DNA from: Cylindrotheca closterium
Lineage: Eukaryota; Bacillariophyta; Bacillariophyceae; Bacillariales; Bacillariaceae
Length of the DNA: 64,000 nt
Direction: 5' to 3'
NCBI GenBank assembly: GCA_933822405.4
Contig: CAKOGP040000224.1
Location: forward strand, 63,023 to 127,022
Below the pieces are notes generated by a model. The model had not been told where the DNA came from, ran no database searches, and saw only the letters and a list, made by a program, of their open reading frames with translations. The position numbers and the translations under genes were made by a program. Below, one piece after another: positions 52,404 to 63,110 of the stretch. Position 1 is the first letter of the stretch. Each line of letters starts with the position of its first letter.

Positions 52404-53063
52404 ATGGAGACCCAACAAAAGAAAGTAACTTTCCACAATAGAGTAAAACGCCGATTCGTCGAGCGTGTGCCTAGAAAGGAACGTTCCAATCTATGGTACA
52501 GCAAGTCGGAATACGCGGAAGCTCGAGAACGAGAACGTGTGCTTCGAAGCTCCATCAGCCATCAAGACTATTCAGAAATTGCCTACAGCTTGAGTGTTGT
52601 CGGAATCGTGACAAGGGAACAAATGGCCATGAAAAGTATCATGGTCGACAATTCGATAAAAGCTGTTCTTGATGAACAAGAAAAACAGGAGGATGAGGCC
52701 AATGAGTACAACGATGACCCCGACACAACATCTGAACTCGACCACGAAGAAATCGCACAAGAATACTATTTACACTCGACAGTCTCCTTGACACAAGCCC
52801 AAAACAGAGCCCGATGCCTTGCACAACACGTGAAGGACATTGAATCACAGCAAAAGGACGAAGAATCACTGGCGACCCCACCACCACCACCACCACCACC
52901 ACGCCGACAAGTTTCTTCCAACAATAGGAGCACCAGATCATCGAGACGATCCCCTCCACCATTGGGCAAAAACAAAATGGCACTAGTTCGACGTCGAACG
53001 CAATACGGGCGACCATCCGTGGACGTTCCGCAAGTGGTGAAATGCACCACCCCCGCTGCCTAA
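52404..53063 (+). CDS. WYT-block family protein (unit 5, short)
   Basis: 219 aa, first ATG, no leader before the block: KKVTFHNRVKRRFVERVPRKERSNLWYSKSEYAEARERERVLRSSI at about 6-51, then VVGIVTREQM, AVLDEQEKQED, IAQEYYLHSTVSLTQAQNRA, an eight-proline run encoded by CCA repeats, an Arg/Ser tail and a terminal TTPAA. The core motifs keep the same order as in units 2-4. It is the most compact member and may show the minimal domain. Function is unknown. Confidence 0.75.
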   Translation: METQQKKVTFHNRVKRRFVERVPRKERSNLWYSKSEYAEARERERVLRSSISHQDYSEIAYSLSVVGIVTREQMAMKSIMVDNSIKAVLDEQEKQEDEANEYNDDPDTTSELDHEEIAQEYYLHSTVSLTQAQNRARCLAQHVKDIESQQKDEESLATPPPPPPPPRRQVSSNNRSTRSSRRSPPPLGKNKMALVRRRTQYGRPSVDVPQVVKCTTPAA

Positions 53064-54574
53064 TGGACACAGCACTCTCCATCGCAATTCCAAAGCTTGC
53101 CAAATCGTGTTTGCATGATCTCGTTGGTTGCACTTTCCATTAATAGACTAGAAATACAAAGAAAATATATATAATGTAATAGAATCAATACACTAAACAA
53201 ATGTTACAACCTCATACTGTACCGATACCGTAATAGAGACACAAATTTTACACATTCAATCGAGTGCTGACTGATGCTCAGTAGATACGAACCATACCAT
53301 CATGCTATCACTATCACTCCTCACAATGTAGGCTATTGTATGCATGTGCAGTTGATTGTTGATTGCTATTCAATGGGTGCGGTCAATGTCTAACGAGCTG
53401 AAAGTCCACACAGTTTCACATTTCCATCTGAAGTCACTTGCCAAGAGAGCATAAAAGAGTATTTCCAACGTAGTCTCTAGGGATGCCAGCATTCCCAAGA
53501 CCGCTGCCACCGCCATGGGATACGTATCTGCACAGAGCTGTCAAGAACTGAAAATGCTGGTACTTGAGAGCATTTTGAATGAAAAATAGATGCATCCGAC
53601 TGCAACTCCCAGATTTTCTTCCGTTCTTGGGGTAAATCCAATTCGATCTACCGAAACCGTTGAATGGGAGGAATGAAGAGATAGATTCCACAATCCTCAA
53701 GAATTCGGAGGGAATAGATCGACTGCACTTTGGGATCAATTCAGACCCATTGTCTTGTCGTAGTTTGTAGCATAGGATTAACGCTGCTCTGGGAGCAATT
53801 CAGATTCCTTGTTCTTGTCCAAGAATCAATTTGAGCCTTTAGTGACATCTCACATTTCAGATGACGGAACACATCACAAAACCGGCATCGCCACCAGCAA
53901 ACACCAGCGCGCTGATTGTTGGAGACATCATCGTAAATGCGAATGCATACGATTGTGAACGAAAGTCTCTTCCAGCGCAACATTGGAGAGTCACCGCGAC
54001 CGCTGTTGAAGAATGGTTCGAATTTCAAACCCTTCCGTTGTTTCGCATCACCACTTTCTTGGTGAGAATATTTCGGCATGTTTTATTATTGGCCACCTTA
54101 TTATTGTTGAACTCGGAGAAACCAACACAGCGCGAAACGAAAGCTCACAGCGCAAAACGAATCCCAGCGGTAACGTCATACACCCTGTTGTAATTTGATT
54201 GGACGATGGTCGTTATTTGTGCCTAATCATCCTTTGAACCACCGGATTTTATATTGAATTTTGGACGTGACTGCTCTTTCGATCAGTCAGGCTAGCTGAC
54301 GTGGCACCAAACTTCTCCTCTATGCCTTAATTCGCTCGAAATGCGTGGCAAACTTTCACTATTGAACCAGTGTCGTCACACAAGCTGTCCACGCCATATG
54401 GCGATACACGTCACGCCTGGTTAACACGTGTTATCCCAATCTGACCAAAATTGCAACAGATGTTGCCCAACAGCAGGAAGTACAAACTGCCATCATTGTA
54501 GCAGCTGCCAAAGTCGAAACTTGTGGTGTTTCACACAGAGATACACACAAATACAAATTTACAAGCCTTCAATC
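53064..54574. other. Gene-poor interval
   Basis: No supported gene in 1.5 kb. Short ORFs at 53434-53739 and 53741-54193 overlap on opposite strands and lack domain signatures. ATTCAGA..C and AATTCAGACCCATTG-like phrases near 53742 and 53798 are weakly repeated (GGGA.CAATTCAGA). Confidence 0.4.
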
Positions 54575-55255
54575 ATGAACGAACATCAAATACAAGGTAG
54601 CGCCATGGTTTCCATGCCAGTCTCCACTCAGAACGCCAACGTTCTTGGCAACAAGACACGTTCTGCAACTTCTGACCTCAGCAATCCAGCCAAGCGGAGG
54701 GCGATTGCGAAAAACATTGTCATCAAACCTGCCGACTACGTGAAGAGCGCCTTCAAAGCCAATGGCTTCGATCTCGACGCGGTCAAGGCTTCCGCTGAGA
54801 AAAACTTCTCAGAGCCGACAGAAGCCATGCTTTCCTCGTATACGTCAGAGCTTTTGGCGAATGTCCGGAAAAACAACATGGAAAAGTTGAGGCAACTGCA
54901 TGCAGAAAAGAAACTGGTCAACTCGAGTAACAAATTTGGGGAATCATTGTTGCATCTGAGCTGCCGGCGGTCGTTTACAGAAATGACAAAGTTTCTGATT
55001 TTCGATGTGAAGGTGGATCTGAACATTCGGGATGATTACTTCCGCACTCCACTCCATGATGCTTGTTGGACTCCGGAACCTAATTTTGAACTTGTCGAGT
55101 TGCTCATAAAAGAAGCACCCGAACATTTGCTGCTGGAAGATGTCAGAGGATTCACACCCTTTGACTATGTACGAACTGATCACTGGAAACTATGGTTAAG
55201 ATTTCTATGGGAAAGGAGACAGCAACTGAGACCAAAAGATCCAAAAATAATCTAA
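54575..55255 (+). CDS. Ankyrin-repeat protein
   Basis: 226 aa from the ATG at 54575; an upstream in-frame ORF extension has no supporting features. The first 95 residues are Asn/Ser/Ala-rich and polar. From about 100 on, ankyrin repeats are readable: a partial N-cap (MEKLRQLHAEKKLVN), NKFGESLLHLSCRRSFTEMTKFLIF, DDYFRTPLHDACWTPEPNFELVELLI, and DVRGFTPFDYVRTDHWKLWLRFL. This FGESLLH / TPLHDACWT / PFDYVR..HW arrangement is a recurrent diatom family. Ankyrin repeats mediate protein binding; the partner is unknown. No membrane span or signal is present. Confidence 0.8.
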   Translation: MNEHQIQGSAMVSMPVSTQNANVLGNKTRSATSDLSNPAKRRAIAKNIVIKPADYVKSAFKANGFDLDAVKASAEKNFSEPTEAMLSSYTSELLANVRKNNMEKLRQLHAEKKLVNSSNKFGESLLHLSCRRSFTEMTKFLIFDVKVDLNIRDDYFRTPLHDACWTPEPNFELVELLIKEAPEHLLLEDVRGFTPFDYVRTDHWKLWLRFLWERRQQLRPKDPKII

Positions 55256-56131
55256 TGCACCGTCTGCAATGGAAGAGGATCCTCAAACCAGTTCCTTGTC
55301 ATTTTCTAGCAAATCTAGTATAAACTAATTGTACACTAGCAATAGACTTCTTATGATCACGAAGTACACCACTAACAATCAAGAGCTTCAATCAGTGTCT
55401 ACTGTATTAGTTGATTCCTCTCTTCACATGAAATGTGGCATTGGTTTCGATGGGCCTGTTGTCAATAAGAGCAAAACGACGATGATATTAGTTTGCACGG
55501 GCGGTTCCCTCTGCGACTTTCCCTACAAAATGAATCTGTTTCTGTCTTTTTCAACGCAGCTGTTTTGTGGTGAGGCAAACGTCATTGTTCTTACATGTCG
55601 AAACAGCTGTTTTTTTCTGTAACGCTGTTTTATTTTCCAGCAAACTTGGTACTAGAGGAAGAAATGGAATCCAATATTGTCTTCTTGCCATCCAGGCATG
55701 GCAGCCAGCCTCTTCTTGAATTATTTGGTCATGTGCTGCGATACGACCATTCATTCAGCCATCTTCTTCGTCAAGTCTCCTCAGCAATTACATCCAGCAG
55801 GTGGCAAACATGCACTCCATTCTTGAAAAATACCTGTTTTACTTCCATTTCTCCAACGCTTCCATCCATATTGTTTCTCAATACTTGCAATAGTTATATT
55901 ACAGAAACTAGCGGCTTTATCCTTGCTAGCGGCACAGTAATTTTTATTATTATATATGACAATCGCCTTGTCGTATAGGACATAAAAATGACATGTGTAA
56001 AGACGTCACATATCGCTATTATTGGTCGCCAACAAAAATGAGAACTTGTTGTTGAAGAGAGTTATTGTAATGGAGTGCGTTTACCTCCTGCCTACTAATC
56101 ACTAGAAACAACAACAACAACATTAACAACA
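55256..56131. other. Spacer
   Basis: No gene is supported. A CAGCTGTTTT phrase is repeated about 45 bp apart near 55557 and 55605. Short ORFs here lack family signatures. Confidence 0.35.
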
Positions 56132-57799
56132 ATGCCAGACCTCTACGATGTGGTGGACGAAACATGTGGGGAGGGAACAGCTAATATAGAGCTGACGGAA
56201 GAACAAAAACAAAAGCTACCACCAACAAGGACGCAAATATCCAACCTCAGTCTGCCAAAGGAGAAGTCGCAAATTGGTGGGGCGTGTTCCAACCTTGTGA
56301 ACTCTGTCGTTGGCGCTGGTATTATTGGCATTCCCTACGCTCTGAAAGAATCGGGTCTCGTAGCAGGAGTGATACTGCTAGTCTTGGTTTCCTTCTTTAC
56401 AGACAGGACTCTTCGAATGTTGGTGGAATTGGCGCATTTTCATCCAAAGCTAAAGGCGATTGATGTATTGACGTTTGAAGACTTAATTTCGCTACCATTT
56501 GGAGAGATTGGTGGCCACTTTATTCTTGCTAGCATGTTGTTTGTAGCATATGGAGCTATGGTTGCCTATCTGCTCATCATCAAGGATACAGTTCCAATCA
56601 TTATTGGTTTTAGCGATGATCCAGGTGCTGGAGGATTTATGCAAAGCGAGTTGGTAATGGTGGTAGCTTCCTTGGTGGTCATTGTTCCTCTTTCGATGCA
56701 GCGAGACATGTCGAGTCTAGCTTATACTAGTGCCTTGTCTGTCATGGCGGACATTGTGCTGGTGGGTATTATTGCCATGTTTTCGCCCTATCAAGAAACG
56801 GTTGCCAATAATGGTGGTATCGTGGCGATCATGAAAGACGACGTGATTGGCTATGGATTTTTCATTGGTTTTGGAGTACTGACAACAGCCATGACCTGTC
56901 AGCACTCGGCGTTTATCGTTTCTGGTAGCCTGCAAGGACTTTCGACAAAGCGATGGAGTATTGTGACAATGCTATCCATGGTAGCGGCCTGTTTTCTTTG
57001 TGCCATTCTCGGTATCACTGGATATCTTGGATTTCTAGATGAGACCAAAGGAGACGTCTTGAACAATTTTGACTACGAAGCTCGGGAGGGCACCGTTGCG
57101 AGGTGTTTGCTTGCTCTTACCATGTTCTTCACCTATCCTATGGAAGCCTTTGTGGCTCGACATGTCATTATGAAGCTCCTATATGATGGAGATATGGATG
57201 GTGATACTGTGTCGGACAATTCTTCTTTCTTGGGATCTTTGTCCAATCGAAGAGTCAAATGGACCTGGATCTTGTATCTCGCCACGTTGATTCCGGCGTT
57301 GATTGTCGATGACCTGGGTCCAGTGCTCAGTATCACCGGTGCGTTGGGTGGATGTTGTTTGGCATACATTGGCCCTGGTCTGGTATATTTGGGAATCAAT
57401 GGTGACTTTTTCCTAGAATATGTTGGGAGTGTCCTGGATGGATCGAATCCCTCAACTCCGCCTGATGCCAGTACGGATGATGATGGAGCGTATACCAACA
57501 TGGCTGTCGACCCATCTTCCACCGCGCAACGACTATCTGGACCAAAGCCTTGGTGGTGGTATCCGCTATTGATGCCACTCTGGGTTCGAATAGCATCTCA
57601 TGGGTCCAATGGAATGCAAGAACGGCTGGCAGGGTTGGCAGCCCAACACCGCTTATCGCTGAACAACGAAGATTACCTTGGGACCGAAACAGTTATTCCG
57701 ACAAAGAGAGACTATTTTCTGAGCATTTTTTTCATTGTATTTGGAACAATATCTCTTATCGCTGGACTCTTGTCCAATTTTGTTGCATATGTAATGTAA
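56132..57799 (+). CDS. AAAP/SLC38-type amino acid transporter
   Basis: 555 aa, single exon, first ATG. After a 48-residue polar N-terminus comes GGACSNLVNSVVGAGIIGIPYALKESG (49-75), the TM1 signature of the amino acid/auxin permease superfamily with its unwound GAGI segment. About eleven hydrophobic spans follow, ending with one at the extreme C-terminus (DYFLSIFFIVFGTISLIAGLL). A cytosolic or lumenal loop of about 90 residues before the last span is Ser/Pro/Asp-rich. Relatives move neutral amino acids with Na+ or H+ at the plasma membrane or vacuole/lysosome; substrate and membrane cannot be set from sequence. Confidence 0.88.
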   Translation: MPDLYDVVDETCGEGTANIELTEEQKQKLPPTRTQISNLSLPKEKSQIGGACSNLVNSVVGAGIIGIPYALKESGLVAGVILLVLVSFFTDRTLRMLVELAHFHPKLKAIDVLTFEDLISLPFGEIGGHFILASMLFVAYGAMVAYLLIIKDTVPIIIGFSDDPGAGGFMQSELVMVVASLVVIVPLSMQRDMSSLAYTSALSVMADIVLVGIIAMFSPYQETVANNGGIVAIMKDDVIGYGFFIGFGVLTTAMTCQHSAFIVSGSLQGLSTKRWSIVTMLSMVAACFLCAILGITGYLGFLDETKGDVLNNFDYEAREGTVARCLLALTMFFTYPMEAFVARHVIMKLLYDGDMDGDTVSDNSSFLGSLSNRRVKWTWILYLATLIPALIVDDLGPVLSITGALGGCCLAYIGPGLVYLGINGDFFLEYVGSVLDGSNPSTPPDASTDDDGAYTNMAVDPSSTAQRLSGPKPWWWYPLLMPLWVRIASHGSNGMQERLAGLAAQHRLSLNNEDYLGTETVIPTKRDYFLSIFFIVFGTISLIAGLLSNFVAYVM

Positions 57800-58023
57800 G
57801 CAATAAGTAGCTATCCTATTTTTTAAGATCATCGTGCATTCATAAATCATAATTTATTAGATTCGACGCTTGGTTATGTTAAACAGGCTTCGCTGCGCAT
57901 TGCAATGAACATTGAATTCTTCAAATGCTTTCAGAAAAAGAAGAATCTGATTATTGCATTGTCATTCTCAATGATTCCATGGAGCGCACAGACAGCCAAC
58001 CTTTGTTGGCTGGTAGCGTAGTC
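57800..58023. other. Short spacer between convergent genes
   Basis: AT-rich 3' flanks; no gene seen. Confidence 0.3.
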
Positions 58024-58683
58024 TTAGGATGAGGTCAAGGCTTTCCACTTCCTCCTAATCTTGGTGACTAAATCATAATTCCACAAGACACCTGTAAAGA
58101 AAAGAGCAAAACCAATGTAGCTGCAAAAGATGGTAACCACCCAGCCAATGGTCGAAAGGCAACGAAAGGTCTCCGCGCCCTCGCTGCACATTCCATTGTC
58201 CCAACAAGTAAAGCAGTCAGTTCCAGCTTCATCCGCAAAGAACCCCCCTCCATAATCATGTGCCCCACAATCGGAAGATTGAGAACAAGCTCGGATGGGT
58301 TGCTGTAAGGCTCGGACTGGGCAGTTCGAAATGTACATGGGAGCATGCCACATTTCATTGTCCTGAAGGACATGCCGAATGGGATCCGCCAAGATCAAGC
58401 AGGAGCCCATGGTGACCAACAATGCTGGTCCATATGTGTTCCTCCACTTTGTTGTTGTTGTTGTCGTTGTTGTTGTCAAATTCTGACGTTTGGTACAGGC
58501 GAGATACCAAAAGTAAACGGACAATCCTCCCATAAGAATCAAGTCCACGCCAAAGTTGATGATGTGAGAGAAATGCCGAGAGGCGCTCGTCACCGTTCCA
58601 CCTAACAATGGAACGACGAGAGCCGGCCAGCATCACATACCAACCAACCCGGGAATGGAGATGGCGAGGGTCAAGAACGCCAT
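58024..58683 (-). CDS. Small multi-span Cys-rich membrane protein, N-terminus uncertain
   Basis: The body (58601-58024) has a span at about 30-48 (NFGVDLILMGGLSVYFWYLA), a Thr run, a span over GPALLVTMGSCLILAD, and a Cys-rich loop with about eight Cys. That loop includes CSQSSDCGAHDY and CFTCWDNGMC, probably disulfide-bonded. A last span follows near IGWVVTIFCSYIGFALFFTGVLW. For the start I propose exon 1 at 58683-58641 (MAFLTLAISIPGLV) joined over a 39-nt GTATGT...TTAG intron, giving 206 aa. The intron is unusually short, but without it a TGA interrupts the frame. The same frame is also open upstream to another TGA at 58813 and beyond. No family is recognised. Confidence 0.5.
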
Positions 58684-59170
58684 GCAGGCACTTTGTTTTT
58701 CACTACTATCAGTAACATCTTGATGATGATGATTTATAGCATCATCATCATCATCACGATCAGCTGTGATGGGTTCTTGTCCTTCTTTCGCCAAGAGAGG
58801 TGATGTCTCGCCTCATTCCTTGCAATGACTGGATCCGTTTTGGCTATTTGGAGCCTCTGTGTCTTCTTCTGGAACTGGCATTATGGATATCTTGATGGTA
58901 GTACTATTACGGTATGAAGAGATGCTAAAATCATCCGAGCACATCAAAAATCCAGATGTCTCGTCTGCTTGTCGTCCTCCGACATTCAATATTGCAACTA
59001 TATCTGTCCGAACCTGCGTCTTGGCAACCAAGAATCTCGGGTGATGATGACCTTGATTCCAAGACCGCAATGTCTTTATTGAACTAATCGCTTTAGGATC
59101 CAGACAAGGTTTTTACGATTACTCCAATCAATAGGATAGAAACACGAGATTTCTTTCCTTGTCAACCAAC
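58684..59170. other. Upstream region with same-frame open stretch
   Basis: On the minus strand 59070-58816 and 58812-58684 are open in the same frame as the membrane protein and are separated by one TGA. The peptide is acidic, with an Asp run from GAT repeats and a His run from CAT repeats. See findings. The plus strand from about 59090 is the 5' flank of the J-protein gene. Confidence 0.35.
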
Positions 59171-60519
59171 ATGCTTCATCGAACCGCTCTTCGCCTCGCT
59201 CTCTGTCTTCTTTTCTTTGTTTCGGTCTCTGCGGAAGGTGACGAGACAACACCACCGGCGGAAGACGTCAAAAAGCCAGAACCGCCAGAAGACAAATTTG
59301 ATGCCGAGGGACACACAGATTGGGGAAGCTACTATGATCCGCAAAACATCTTCTGTGGAAAGTTCGATTGTTATAAGATTCTGGGTTTCGATTACGGAGA
59401 ATGGGCAACCGATCGCCGTCCTTCCACAAAACAAATTACAAAGAGATACCGTGCCCTTTCGAGAGCCTGGCACCCGGATAAGTCCAAGCATAAGGATGCC
59501 AAAGAGCGATTTGTGGTGAGTTATGAATCACGTGTCTTGACTTGCAGCAGTGTTACGTGTTACTATTGATTGGTTTTGCAATATCATCATTCCTAACACC
59601 ACCTATTTTTATTGTTGTGGTCATTGAAAATGATGGATCTTTTCGGTTGATTGATTGATGCTATTATATTATATTATATTCTATTATATAGAAAATTGCA
59701 CGCGCCTATGAAGTGCTGACCGACTTTGAACAACGCAAGGAATATGATCTCATGAGATTCAACCAAGAAGCCTACTTCAACAAGTATGGATCTGGTGTCA
59801 TTTTCGCATACGCTCCAAAGTCCGATGTTACGATCATTGTCATCTTTTTGTTGGGTCTCGTGAATTTGTACACATGGTTCGCCCAAAAGAATAGATGGCA
59901 AAATGTCGCCAATCGTCTCATCAAAGCCGCTGTGGAAGACTGGAGTCCTAGCATGGGGGGGACTCCCGAGTCTAAGGGACTCAGAGTGGATGCTCTTGCT
60001 ATTTTGAAAGAAAAGGAAGACACCGCCAATAATGCCACAGCAGAAACAGAGAAAAAGGGAGGAAAAGCCAAAAAGATCAAGATCAGTGCAAAGGAAAAGA
60101 AGCTCATGGAACAAGAAGCACTTCGTCCCATTATTACAGAGATGGTCGAGAACATTGAAGATTTTGGTGCAGGATTCCACAAGCCAACATGGGAAGACTT
60201 GTTCATTGTCAGCTTGGCCAAGTTCCCAGCCAAATTTGCCAGCGGTCTCCACTGGCAAGCTAAGTACTGGTACCGAAGACTCATGAAGGAAGAATTGAAC
60301 GAGGAAGAACGTGCCGTCCTGACGGAACGCGCTGTGGGTCATGTCCACTGGGAGCTGGCGTCTGACGAAGATCGAAAAGCAATGATCAAACTTGAACTGT
60401 GGGTCAAGGATAACTTTATTGAGTGGACGGAAGAACAAGAGTTCAAGAAGCTCAGCAAAGCCGAACAGAAAATGTACAAGAAAATGAAACGGGGCGGATC
60501 TAAGGACCACCTAGACTAA
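59171..60519 (+). CDS. DNAJC25: DNAJC25-type ER membrane J-protein
   Basis: Exons 59171-59515 and 59692-60519 (176-nt intron) give 390 aa. A signal peptide (about 1-21, LALCLLFFVSVSA) is followed by an acidic linker and the J domain at about 65-140. The J domain has YKILGF, YRALSRAWHPDKSKH with HPD at 101-103, and ARAYEVLTDFEQRKEYD across the splice site. A membrane span lies near 160-180 (TIIVIFLLGLVNLYTWF). Then comes the family-specific C-terminal region with a Lys-rich coiled stretch, F.KP...DL, a second hydrophobic segment (LFIVSLAKFPAKF...WYRR) and LWVKDNF.EW..EQE. This order matches DNAJC25, whose J domain recruits lumenal Hsp70. The intron donor GTGAGT follows a complete codon. Confidence 0.9.
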
Positions 60520-60641
60520 ACTAAAACTTTTGGTCGAAAGTAGGCCATAATCTTTGCTAGGTGGGGTCAGAAATAGACACGTATTGCGACTGTTCTAAAT
60601 ATTTGCAGTTCATTGGACCCCCTAATTTTATATATATATGT

Positions 60642-61571
60642 CTACTCTAATACCACCTTGTAGTGGGCAAATGGAGTGTTGAGTCCTGGGGCTTTCGACA
60701 CGACTTGTTCTACTTTCATCTTTGGCTCCTGGCCATTGGGCAGAATCACAGTATGATTTTCACTATTCTCATCAAAGAAATCCAATGGTGTGTTCACAAT
60801 GCGTTGTGGGTTGGCTTCGATGTGCTTGTTTCCAGTTTTGACTACACTGAGCAGTGGCTGGCCAATAACACGGGCTGATGATAGCCCCGATGACCGGTAA
60901 AAGCTTTCGTCGGCCGCCAGCACACGAAATGGAAATGAGATCAAAGTCAAAAGTCTACAAGAAGAAAGATTGATACATATAATGTGAGCAATATTGAATG
61001 AATGAATGAATCATATCAATTGTATCACGAAAGAACCATGGTTAATTCTGACTCACTCTGATTTGTCACCGGTTTGTTTGGGGCCGCAAGCTGTTGGTGT
61101 GGTGCTGACAGTCGGAATTTCGTCCTCTTGAGCCTCCACAACATTGTGATAATCAGGTACAAGGTTGGCGGTGCTCGGTATGCAGTCGGCTTCTTCTGGT
61201 ATGGTGGATAGCGTCAGAACGGGAGGCATCTCCTCGTCTCGTTGGTCATCGCGGCTGTTGGTGGTCGGTATCCACTCGGGTTCTGGTAGGTGCATCTCTT
61301 GGGAAATTTCAGGTGTCAATGATAGTGGACTGACATTTTCTTCTGACCGAATCGTATCAATCTCATTGCCATTCAGAATCGAGTCGAGCTCAAGCCAATC
61401 GTGCTGCGTCACAGTTTTGGAGCTATTGGCTGTGAACGTAGAATCAACCCTTTGACGCTTTCGTACCGGCATGTTGGGCCATTCCTGTTCTTGGCTCTTC
61501 ACACTCGTTGGTTTCTCAATTTCTTGGAAGAGCAAAGGAGCTGGTCGTTTCAATATCATTGCGTTGGTCAT
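60642..61571 (-). CDS. PAS-like protein, paralogue A
   Basis: Exons 61571-61057 and 60954-60642 (102-nt GTGAGT...TTGTAG intron, phase 2) give 275 aa. The first exon encodes a polar region with a basic patch (PVRKRQRVDS, possible nuclear signal) and the motif DWLELDSIL, followed by an acidic Pro/Ser stretch. The second exon begins ELLTLISFPFRVLAADESFYRSSGLSSARVIGQPLLSVV. Its F.I..A...F...SGL....VIG.PL pattern fits the first half of a PAS domain. PAS domains sense ligands, light or redox, or mediate dimerisation; no chromophore cysteine is evident. The intron position and phase are the same as in paralogue B. A nuclear sensor or regulator is an inference from the layout. Confidence 0.7.
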
Positions 61572-62135
61572 TTTGGTGTTGTTAGTTTTATGTGATGTGG
61601 AAAAAGTGCGTCAAAAAGTGGGAAGATTCGATTCATTCATTCATGACACGAAGATGTATTTGATTCCCACACGGACCTGTACTAGCAAAACATCGTCATC
61701 CCCTTCGATCGGAAGCTGACGTTTGGACGTACACCTGCTGTACTGGCACCTTCTACGGTAGGAGGTACCGGGTACTTGGTAGGATGATAGTACAGAGGAA
61801 GTCTCTCTTTTGATAAGAAGTTCCTTATGGAGAAGAAGAATCATCAGAAGTCTCCCCAAAATGAACATTCAAGCGAATTTCAAAATAAACACTAAGCTAT
61901 ACCTTTTAGAAAATGGCAAGTAACAGGTACCACCGGTACACGTGTGGCGTGTGGTGTCCTTTACATCGGCAGAAGAAACCAGTGATGCGATACCGGTGCC
62001 GATAGCTATATATATTATGCAATATACAAATTGCTGTAGGACCACCGGTACCAGGTACAGTACCCAGTAGCTACAGTATTTTCATGCAAAAAAAATTATA
62101 GCTCAAATATAGCATTATTGTTGTGCTGTAGGTAC
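61572..62135. other. Spacer between PAS-like genes, rich in GTACC palindromes
   Basis: No gene. Islets lie at 61766-61783 (GAGGTACCGGGTACTTGG), 61928-61942 (GTACCACCGGTACAC), 61990-62003 and 62042-62064 (CACCGGTACCAGGTACAGTACCC). Confidence 0.6.
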
Positions 62136-63110
62136 CTAGTGTAGCGTCACTCTGTAATGAGAAACTTGTGCGGTTTGTTTCTGGTCTTGGGAGGTTCCCC
62201 AAACTGCCTCTATTTTCATGGTGCGGGTAATATTGCTAGCGGGAGCGCCATTTGTTGACACTCCTCCTTGTCCACTGGGGACTGACACAGTATTGCCATC
62301 TTTACCAAAATATTCCCAAGGGCTATCCATAATGCGTGGCCCAAGTTCGGACTGTTGCATGGTGAACACACTTAGTAGTGGTTCACCGACCACGGTGCTG
62401 GATGCCAAACCCGTCAAACGGAAAAAGTTGTCATCCGCCGAGAAGATGCGGAATGGGAAGGAAGTCAACGTCAACAGCCTAAAGATAACAAGAGATGTGG
62501 TTGTCAGTGCAAGTTTTGAATTTGTGCGTGTATGTGTGTGCGTGTGTGCGTGTGTGTGTGTTTGTTTGTGTGTTGTTTGCAACGTAGCGGATATGAGGAC
62601 TTACTCTGCTTCGGAATGATCTTTTCCCTTGTTCGTTTCCGAGCCCATAGTCATAGCAATGGGACTCCCCTCCTCGTGTACGGTGGGTATAATGTGGCGC
62701 TTGTCCTCACCAGAGCTGATGAACGAGGTTTCGTCATACAATCGTGATCGAGGTGCAGCTGCTGACGATGAAATCAGAGTGGATCTAAGATCCTCCACAC
62801 TACACGTCCGGCTCATCTTTGTGAAGTTGTTGGGAATGGTTTCCTCCTCTTCGTGTACATATTCATTTGCTTCCAAGGATATCGGAAGAGCTTCAAGCTC
62901 CAAGTCGTCGTCTAACATGGACTCGAGTTCCATCCAATCATCCGATGATACTCCTTTCGGACTGTCGCATAGGTATTCGGAACGAGAACGTTTTCTTGGT
63001 CGGATCCTCCATCTCTGGCACTTGGTGATACTGGTGGTTTTGTTGTTGATCTCGAGCTCAGGGAACATGGGAGCTGGTCGCTTCAACGAAAGATTGGCAG
63101 GTATGATCAT
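62136..63110 (-). CDS. PAS-like protein, paralogue B
   Basis: Exons 63110-62605 and 62478-62136 give 282 aa; the intron (62604-62479) contains a GT-rich microsatellite. The start ATG (MIIPANLSLKRPAPMF) parallels MTNAMILKRPAPLLF in paralogue A. Shared features are a basic patch (RPRKRSRSEY), DWMELESMLDDDLELE, an acidic middle, then ELLTLTSFPFRIFSADDNFFRLTGLASSTVVGEPLLSVF. LTGL...VVGEPL is a good PAS match. The C-terminal ends of both paralogues finish with an antiparallel-strand-like segment (VSHYRVTLH / FAHYKVVLE), consistent with a complete PAS core. Tandem duplicate, same strand, about 0.6 kb apart. Confidence 0.72.
62515..62575. repeat. GT microsatellite in PAS-like paralogue B intron
   Basis: An impure GT/GTGCGT run on the plus strand (AC on the sense strand) fills the middle of the intron. 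Confidence 0.85.

Noticed and set aside
53434..54193. Overlapping ORFs of about 100 codons on both strands
   Set aside because: No domain, no splice logic, and mutually exclusive frames; consistent with chance.
55595..55978. 127-codon plus-strand ORF after the ankyrin gene
   Set aside because: No family signature and poor start context; the opposite strand is equally open in part.
59674..60510. 278-codon minus-strand ORF opposite the J-protein
   Set aside because: Reverse reading of the DNAJC25 exon; hydrophobic Phe/Leu-rich composition is the complement of Lys/Glu codons.
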